Shown here: positions 59,325 through 64,000 of the stretch, in pieces | How the letters are laid out: the number at the start of each line of letters is the position of its first letter | Numbering within the stretch: the stretch's first letter is position 1 | Source: Falsiroseomonas sp051859025 | Lineage (GTDB): Bacteria > Pseudomonadota > Alphaproteobacteria > Acetobacterales > Acetobacteraceae | Assembly (NCBI RefSeq): GCF_051859025.1 | Contig: NZ_JBHYGL010000013.1 | Location: 53,733-117,732 of the forward strand | Length of the DNA: 64,000 nucleotides | Direction of reading: 5' to 3' | The notes under the pieces: model-generated | What the model was told of the DNA's origin: nothing | The model's input: the letters and a program-made list of their open reading frames with translations, nothing else | Databases searched by the model: none | Translations under genes and position numbers: made by a program

Positions 59325-60413
59325 TCAGGCCTGGGCGGCCTTCTCCACGCTGATGGCGCGCTCGATGTCCGTCCCGATGAAGCCGATCGCCTCGGCCTGG
59401 CGCACGCCGGGCAAGGCGGCCACGTCGTACAATTCGTCGATGGTGTGCTCGAAGCGCAGCCAATGGGCTGTCTCACCGGTGATGGTGTCCACCACCAGCA
59501 GGCCGCAGCGTGCCGCCGAGTCCTTGGCTTGCAGCAGGCCCTCCAGCGGCAGTCCTTCGAAGGTGTGGTTGCGGCGCGGCCGGGACAGCCCGACCACCAC
59601 CCAGCGGCCGACGAAGGCCATGCCGCGCGCATAGCCCGGGCAGAAGGCCACCGGCGTGAAGCGCCCATCGCCGGGATCGACAACACCCAATTCGCCCCGG
59701 CCCGAATTCAGCACCCACAGCCGGCCCCCATGCAGGCGTGGCGAGTGCGGCATGGACAGGCCCGACGCCACAACCTCGCCGCTGGTGACGTCCAGCACCA
59801 CGCCGCCATCGACACGGCGTTCGCGCCAGCCATCGGCGACATCGCTGCGGCTGATCGCTGTGACGTAGGCAGGCCGGGTTCCGTCCATGGCAAGGCCGTT
59901 CAGGTGGCAACGATCCTCGGGGGCCAGGGCGCTGATGAAGGGCGGCCGCCAGAGCGGGCGGAAGCTCGCCGTATCGCTGAGGGTGGCGAGGCAGCTGAAG
60001 GCGGTGTTGACGAAGATCGGCCCGGGCGCGGCCATACCGGCCATCTGCCCGATGCCGATGTCGTGGATGTCGAGGCGGCCGGTGACGCGAGCCTCGCGCG
60101 GGATGAAGCGGCGGTCGGCGCCGTGGGCAGTGGCCATGCCGGGTGGCACGTCGTTGCGGAAGCGCCAGAGCATGGCCTTGCCGCTGGCCCAGAGCGTGTC
60201 GCCATCGGTCCACAGACCCTGGCACTGCTCCAGGAGTCGTTCATGGGCACGCAGCGTGCCGTCGGGGCGCAGCCCGAGGAAGATCAGCCGGCCGGCCTGA
60301 TAGGTCGTCAGCGCGAGGCTGGCGCGGTTCTCCGCCAGCCATCCGGCCAGTCCCGGGGAGGCGATCAGGGTCTGGCCGGGCGGGGCAGGTTCGGCGGCTT
60401 CGTTCGTGGTCAT
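59325..60413 (-). CDS. TIGR03032 family protein
   Basis: A 362-residue protein of the TIGR03032 family (function unknown; probably beta-propeller-like). Recognisable phrases are GLWTDGDTLWASGKAMLWRF (~66-85), VTGRLDIHDIGIG (~107-119), FVNTAFSCLATLS (~133-145), LNGLAMDGTRPAYVTA (~171-186), LWVLNSGRGELGVVD (~232-246) and PGYARGMAFVGRWVVVGLS (~257-275). No signal peptide. ATG 60413 is chosen because the family begins soon after; GAGAGA lies upstream. It is divergent from the large repeat exoprotein across an AT-rich region of 279 bases, an association that suggests a role in that protein's modification or handling, but this is inference. Confidence 0.88.
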   Translation of the reverse strand: MTTNEAAEPAPPGQTLIASPGLAGWLAENRASLALTTYQAGRLIFLGLRPDGTLRAHERLLEQCQGLWTDGDTLWASGKAMLWRFRNDVPPGMATAHGADRRFIPREARVTGRLDIHDIGIGQMAGMAAPGPIFVNTAFSCLATLSDTASFRPLWRPPFISALAPEDRCHLNGLAMDGTRPAYVTAISRSDVADGWRERRVDGGVVLDVTSGEVVASGLSMPHSPRLHGGRLWVLNSGRGELGVVDPGDGRFTPVAFCPGYARGMAFVGRWVVVGLSRPRRNHTFEGLPLEGLLQAKDSAARCGLLVVDTITGETAHWLRFEHTIDELYDVAALPGVRQAEAIGFIGTDIERAISVEKAAQA

Positions 60414-60533
60414 GCCTGTGTCTCTCGTTTGGCGGGCTGGCGGAATCCCGCGGCGGGCCGCGATGTTAAAGTCTGCTGCCCGGTGCTGGGCGCAAGGAGG
60501 CGATACAAAGACAAAAGAACACAAATATGCACG

Positions 60534-60557
60534 AATTAATCGAAGATGCGATTAATT
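60534..60557. promoter_or_regulatory. Perfect 9-bp inverted repeat, operator candidate
   Basis: AATTAATCG-AAGATG-CGATTAATT, just upstream of and overlapping by two bases the -35 box at 60556. Its position would allow repression or activation of the exoprotein promoter. Confidence 0.65.
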
Positions 60558-60584
60558 GATGAAAATAAATTTAATGTATATTAT
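60556..60584 (+). promoter_or_regulatory. Sigma-70-type promoter for the repeat exoprotein
   Basis: TTGATG (60556-60561), 17-base spacer, TATTAT (60579-60584). This would give a leader of roughly 100 bases before the start at 60693. Confidence 0.6.
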
Positions 60585-60692
60585 TATGCTAGTATAGAAG
60601 ACTGTTGTGATGTTTTAAATAAAATCCCGAACCGCGCCAAAATAATCTAACCAGTCTGCTATGACCAACTGATATTTGGCGGAGTGCCGAAC

Positions 60693-63600
60693 TTGACGAC
60701 CCAGGCGACGATGACCGACTTCGTCTTCGATGTGTCCTTCGCCCGGAACGGGCTGAGCACCACGCCGCAGTTGCTGGACGCATCGGTGGCCTTGACGGCG
60801 CCCAACAGCAGCTTCGTCGGGGGCGGGCTGACGGTCTCGGGCCTGTTGGCGGAGGACCGCATCTCGGTCCAGCATGAAGGCGACGCGGCTGGGCAGATCG
60901 GCTTTGCCGGCGGCACCGTCAGCTATGGCGGCACGGCCATCGGCACTGCATCAGGCGGCAGCGGCGCCGCCTTCACCGTTGTGTTTAGCGCCGCAGTGAC
61001 GGCCGCCGCCGTCGAGGCGCTGATCGAGCACCTGACCTACGCCAATGTCAGCAGCACGCCCACCGCCAAGCGCAGCCTGACGATCGACGTCACCGACAGC
61101 GCAGGCGATCATGTCTTGGCCGTGCCACAGAGGCCGGTCTTTACCCCGCTGACCGGGAGCAATGATCCGGTCGGCAGCCTCAATCCCTACCAAGGCCGTG
61201 GAAGTCTCTCAAGCGCGCCAAGCCTCGTGGACCTGGACGGCGACGGCGACCTTGACCTCGTCTCGGGGCGATACGATGGCACTCTGCGGGCCTGGCAGAA
61301 CACAGGGAGCAGCGCTGCACCGAGCTTCACGGCGCTGACCGGCGCAGCCAATCCCTTCTATGGCATCGACGTCGGATACGTCAGCGCGCCGACCTTCGTG
61401 GATCTGGACGGCGACGGCCTGCTCGACCTCGTCGCGGGCAACCGGGTTGGAACGTTGCTGGCATGGCGAAACGCCGGCACCAGCGCTGCGCCGAGCTTCA
61501 CCGCCCTGACCGGCAGCGCCAATCCCTTCAATGGCATTGATGTGTCCTTTGCCAGCGGGCCGGCCTTTACGGACCTGAGCGGGGACGGCTTGCTCGACCT
61601 CGTCCTGGGCCATCAAGATGGCACATTGCTGGCGTGGCGGAACACCGGCACCAGCACTGCGCCAGTCTTCACGGCGCTGACCGGTACAGCCAACCCCTTC
61701 GATGGCATCGACGTCGGAACCTTAAGCGCGCCGGCCTTCGTGGATCTGGATGGCGACGGCCTACTCGATCTCGTCTCGGGCGAATACGATGGTGCGCTGC
61801 TGGCGTGGCGGAACACCGGCACCAGCGCTACGCCGAACTTCACGGCCATGACGGGCAGCGCCAATCCCTTCACTGGCATCGGCAGCGAGATTGGGACGCC
61901 CATCGAGATAGGGTCGGCAAGGAGGCCGGCCTTTGGGGATCTGAATGGCGACGGCCGACCTGACCTCGTCACGGGCGGATTCGAAGGCGAGCTGCGGGCG
62001 TGGCGGAATACCGCCCCACCTCCAGGCGCTCCCGTCACCGTGACGGTGAACACCCCTCCGAGCGTCAACTCCGGCGACTCCGCATACCTCGCCGAGAACT
62101 TCACCGGCACCGTATACTGGGCATCGGCCTGGGACGTTGACAGAAACCCGGTCAGCTGGACGCTCGGCGGCCAGGATGCGGCCCTGTTCAGCATCAATAG
62201 CGCAACCGGCGAAGTCAGCTTCCTCGCCACGCCGGATTACGAGGCCCCGCAGGACGCTGGTGCCGACAACATCTACGACATCAGTGTCATTGCCGCGGAT
62301 GGCTTTGACAGCGGCAGCGCCGAGGTCGCCATCACCGTCACCAATGTGCTGGAACGCCCGACCTTGGGCGGCGTCAGTTCCGGCGTGACCTTCGCCGAGA
62401 ATACGGTGAACGCCACGCCGCAGTTGCTCGACGCCTCGGTCACCTTGTCCGCGCCCGACAGCAGCTTGGGCGGTGGCGGGCTGACGGTCTCGGGCCTGTT
62501 GGCGGAGGACCGCATCTCGGTCCTGCATCAGGGCGACGCGGCTGGGCAGATCGGCTTTGCCAGCGGCATCATCAGCTTCGGCGGCACGGCCATCGGCGCC
62601 GCGACGGGCGGCAGCGGCGGCACCTTCACCGTGGTGTTCAACCAAGCGGCGACGGCCCCCGCGGTGCAGGCGCTGATCCAGCACCTGACCTATGCCAATG
62701 TCAGCGACACACCCACCGCCACGCGCAGCCTCAAGATCGACGTCACCGATAGCGCGGGCGTTCATCTCGGACTGCCCGGGACCGAGCCTTTCACGGCCCT
62801 GCCCGGGAGCAGCAATCCCTTCAATGGCATCGACGTCGGATCGTACAGCTCGCCAGCCTTCGTCGATCTGGACAGCGACGGCGATCTCGACCTCGTTTCG
62901 GGCAATTACGATGGCTATCTGCTGGCCTGGGAGAACATCGGGACCAGCGCAGCGCCGAGCTTCACGGAGCTGACTGGCACCGACAATCCCTTCGATGGGC
63001 TTTATGTAGACAGCTACCGCAGCGCGCTGGTCTTCGTGGATCTCGATGGCGACGGCGATCTCGACCTCGTCTCGGGCAACTACTACGGCAATCTGCTGGC
63101 TTGGGAGAATGCCGGGACCAGCCAGGCGCCGAGCTTCACGGCGCTGACCGGCACCAGCAATCCCTTCGACGGTATGGACGTGGGAAGCCGCAGCACGCCG
63201 GCCGTCGTGGATCTGGACGGCGACGGCGACCTCGACCTCGTCTCGGGCGAATACTATGGCACGCTACTGGCCTGGGAGAACACCGGGACCAGCGCTGCGC
63301 CAAGCTTCACGGCACTGACCAGCGGCGACAATCCCTTCGATGGCATCGACGTTGGATACGCCAGCACGCCGGCCTTCGTGGATCTGGATGGCGACGGCGA
63401 TCTCGACCTCGTCTCGGGCGTGAGCGGCGGCACCTTCCTGGCGTGGCGCAACACCGGCAGTGGCTATACCGCGCTGACCGGCAACGCCAATCCCTTCAAC
63501 GGCACCGGCGTCGGATCCTACAGCTCCTACAGCACGCCGAGCTTCGTGGATTTGGACGGCGACGGCCAGCTCGACCTCGTGGCGGGCGGAAGCAATGGCA

Positions 63601-64000
63601 CGCTGCTGGCGTGGCGGAACACGCCCGCTGGTGCCTCCATCACCGTGAGTGTCACGGCGGAGGCGGAGGGTCAGAACAATGCGCCCGCCATCACATCCGG
63701 CACCACCGCATCCTTCGCCGAGAACGCCATCGGCACGGTGTACCAGGCAACCGCCACGGACGCGGAGAGCGACCCGCTCACCTGGTCGCTGGGTGGCGCG
63801 GATGCCAACCGGTTCGACATCAGCACCACGGGCGCGGTGAGCTTCAAGGCGTCGCCGAACTTCGAGATCCCCACCGATGCGGGCGGGGACAACGTCTACA
63901 ACATCACGGTCACGGCCAATGACGGGACGCTGGACAGCACGGCAAAGGCCGTCGCCATCACGGTGACGAATGTGGTCGAGCAAGCCACGCTCACCGGCGT
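60693..64000 (+). CDS. Large repeat exoprotein with FG-GAP/VCBS and cadherin-like domains (3' end outside window)
   Basis: One frame stays open from a TAA at 60648 to the end of the window: ~1,100 codons and no stop. Order: domain A (~60720-61110, with GLLAEDRISV and LTYANV), five FG-GAP-type calcium repeats (~61140-62020, each with D-D-D-G---DL such as FVDLDGDGDLDLVSG), a cadherin-like domain (~62040-62360, ending AITVTNV), then the same A, five FG-GAP, cadherin series again (62361-63975), and the start of a third A. No signal peptide, as in type I-secreted RTX-like adhesins, whose C-terminal signal would lie outside. TTG 60693 has GGAG eight bases upstream; ATG 60711 is the alternative. TIGR03032 is divergent. 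Confidence 0.85.
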   Translation, partial: MTTQATMTDFVFDVSFARNGLSTTPQLLDASVALTAPNSSFVGGGLTVSGLLAEDRISVQHEGDAAGQIGFAGGTVSYGGTAIGTASGGSGAAFTVVFSAAVTAAAVEALIEHLTYANVSSTPTAKRSLTIDVTDSAGDHVLAVPQRPVFTPLTGSNDPVGSLNPYQGRGSLSSAPSLVDLDGDGDLDLVSGRYDGTLRAWQNTGSSAAPSFTALTGAANPFYGIDVGYVSAPTFVDLDGDGLLDLVAGNRVGTLLAWRNAGTSAAPSFTALTGSANPFNGIDVSFASGPAFTDLSGDGLLDLVLGHQDGTLLAWRNTGTSTAPVFTALTGTANPFDGIDVGTLSAPAFVDLDGDGLLDLVSGEYDGALLAWRNTGTSATPNFTAMTGSANPFTGIGSEIGTPIEIGSARRPAFGDLNGDGRPDLVTGGFEGELRAWRNTAPPPGAPVTVTVNTPPSVNSGDSAYLAENFTGTVYWASAWDVDRNPVSWTLGGQDAALFSINSATGEVSFLATPDYEAPQDAGADNIYDISVIAADGFDSGSAEVAITVTNVLERPTLGGVSSGVTFAENTVNATPQLLDASVTLSAPDSSLGGGGLTVSGLLAEDRISVLHQGDAAGQIGFASGIISFGGTAIGAATGGSGGTFTVVFNQAATAPAVQALIQHLTYANVSDTPTATRSLKIDVTDSAGVHLGLPGTEPFTALPGSSNPFNGIDVGSYSSPAFVDLDSDGDLDLVSGNYDGYLLAWENIGTSAAPSFTELTGTDNPFDGLYVDSYRSALVFVDLDGDGDLDLVSGNYYGNLLAWENAGTSQAPSFTALTGTSNPFDGMDVGSRSTPAVVDLDGDGDLDLVSGEYYGTLLAWENTGTSAAPSFTALTSGDNPFDGIDVGYASTPAFVDLDGDGDLDLVSGVSGGTFLAWRNTGSGYTALTGNANPFNGTGVGSYSSYSTPSFVDLDGDGQLDLVAGGSNGTLLAWRNTPAGASITVSVTAEAEGQNNAPAITSGTTASFAENAIGTVYQATATDAESDPLTWSLGGADANRFDISTTGAVSFKASPNFEIPTDAGGDNVYNITVTANDGTLDSTAKAVAITVTNVVEQATLTG
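60720..62360 (+). repeat. Macro-repeat unit 1 of the exoprotein
   Basis: Unit of about 1.65 kb (A domain, five FG-GAP repeats, cadherin-like domain). The GLLAEDR codons occur at 60840 and again at 62493, exactly 1,653 bases (551 codons) apart, with near-identical DNA around them. Confidence 0.8.
62361..63975 (+). repeat. Macro-repeat unit 2 of the exoprotein
   Basis: Second copy in the same order. The TNV codons that end the cadherin-like domain lie 1,626 bases apart (62343 vs 63969 for the Asn), so unit 2 is slightly shorter because its FG-GAP block differs in length. A third unit begins at ~63978. Confidence 0.78.

Larger units (their letters stand above)
60525..60670. promoter_or_regulatory. 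AT-rich promoter island
   Basis: In a window that is about two-thirds or more G+C, bases 60541-60600 contain only 14 G or C out of 60. The region separates the TIGR03032 gene from the exoprotein gene and holds the promoter and dyad listed below. Such islands are typical targets of nucleoid-silencing proteins and often mark horizontally acquired surface genes. Confidence 0.75.

Noticed and set aside
61761..62765. A 334-codon minus-strand frame inside the exoprotein
   Set aside because: It is the complement of the FG-GAP repeats; the plus-strand frame is open for over 3 kb with clear calcium-loop motifs.
60693..64000. CRISPR-like or satellite DNA because of the regular repeats
   Set aside because: The repeats are in frame, ~170 bases long, diverge at third positions and encode calcium-binding motifs; no short identical repeats with unique spacers.
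1..64000. tRNA or rRNA genes
   Set aside because: No cloverleaf with a TTCGA-type loop or rRNA-like block was found by reading; short tRNA genes could be missed without a covariance search.

Overview
The window is high-GC DNA (about two thirds to 70 % G+C by eye) with dense, tightly packed operons. Orphan Bug/TctC-type solute receptors, OpgC, a Tim44-domain protein and the lysA / TIGR02302 gene pair together suggest an alphaproteobacterium. I infer the Acetobacteraceae (Roseomonas-like, Rhodospirillales) from gene content alone; no rRNA or tRNA gene is visible to confirm it.

Layout. 1-12.4 kb: the 3' part of lysA translationally coupled to a TIGR02302/DUF4175 membrane protein and a MOSC protein; a KaiC-like double ATPase overlapping a hybrid histidine kinase; an SGNH-like / OpgC pair on the minus strand; a Tim44-domain protein divergent from an orphan oligopeptide-type receptor. 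12.4-17 kb: a small lipoprotein and a minus-strand block thrC, M16 peptidase, pmbA/tldE. 17.2-19.1 kb: two divergent methyltransferase genes (TylF-like and FkbM), probably linked to surface glycans. 19.6-28.8 kb: a Tat-exported B3-like metallo-beta-lactamase-fold protein, an LhgO-like FAD enzyme, a UPF0173 hydrolase, a thioesterase, TetR next to a Bug receptor, a rhodanese, and an SDR / Bug / amidohydrolase group. 28.9-42.9 kb: two catabolic and import clusters placed back to back. The minus-strand one has an ABC importer (ATPase, receptor, two permeases), an LLM flavin monooxygenase, LysR and an enolase-superfamily enzyme. The plus-strand one has a galactonate-dehydratase-like enzyme and a complete Dpp/Opp-type ABC importer. 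42.9-51.9 kb: an MdtABC-like tripartite efflux operon with two different RND pumps and a NodT-type outer-membrane factor. 52.3-54.9 kb: a Bug receptor and a GMC oxidoreductase, convergent, whose promoters share the same dyad. 55.1-64 kb: an accessory region with a two-domain glycosyltransferase, an IS66 remnant, a TIGR03032 protein, a strikingly AT-rich promoter island, and the first ~1,100 codons of a large repeat exoprotein that runs off the window.

How the parts work together. Much of the window is a scavenging repertoire: at least three Bug receptors, two peptide/opine-type receptors and one NMT1-type importer sit beside the oxidoreductases, enolase-superfamily enzymes and amidohydrolase that would process what is imported. 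Local regulators are few (one TetR, one LysR), but several intergenic dyads mark likely operators. The right-hand end looks like a cell-surface island, with glycosylation, a large repetitive calcium-type exoprotein and mobile-element debris.

The most unusual signals are the ~1.65-kb tandem macro-repeat in the exoprotein with its AT-rich promoter, a dispersed two-hairpin repeat whose first stem shows compensatory changes, and a shared dyad in front of the Bug and GMC genes. Most other long reading frames in this GC-rich DNA are antisense shadows and are omitted.
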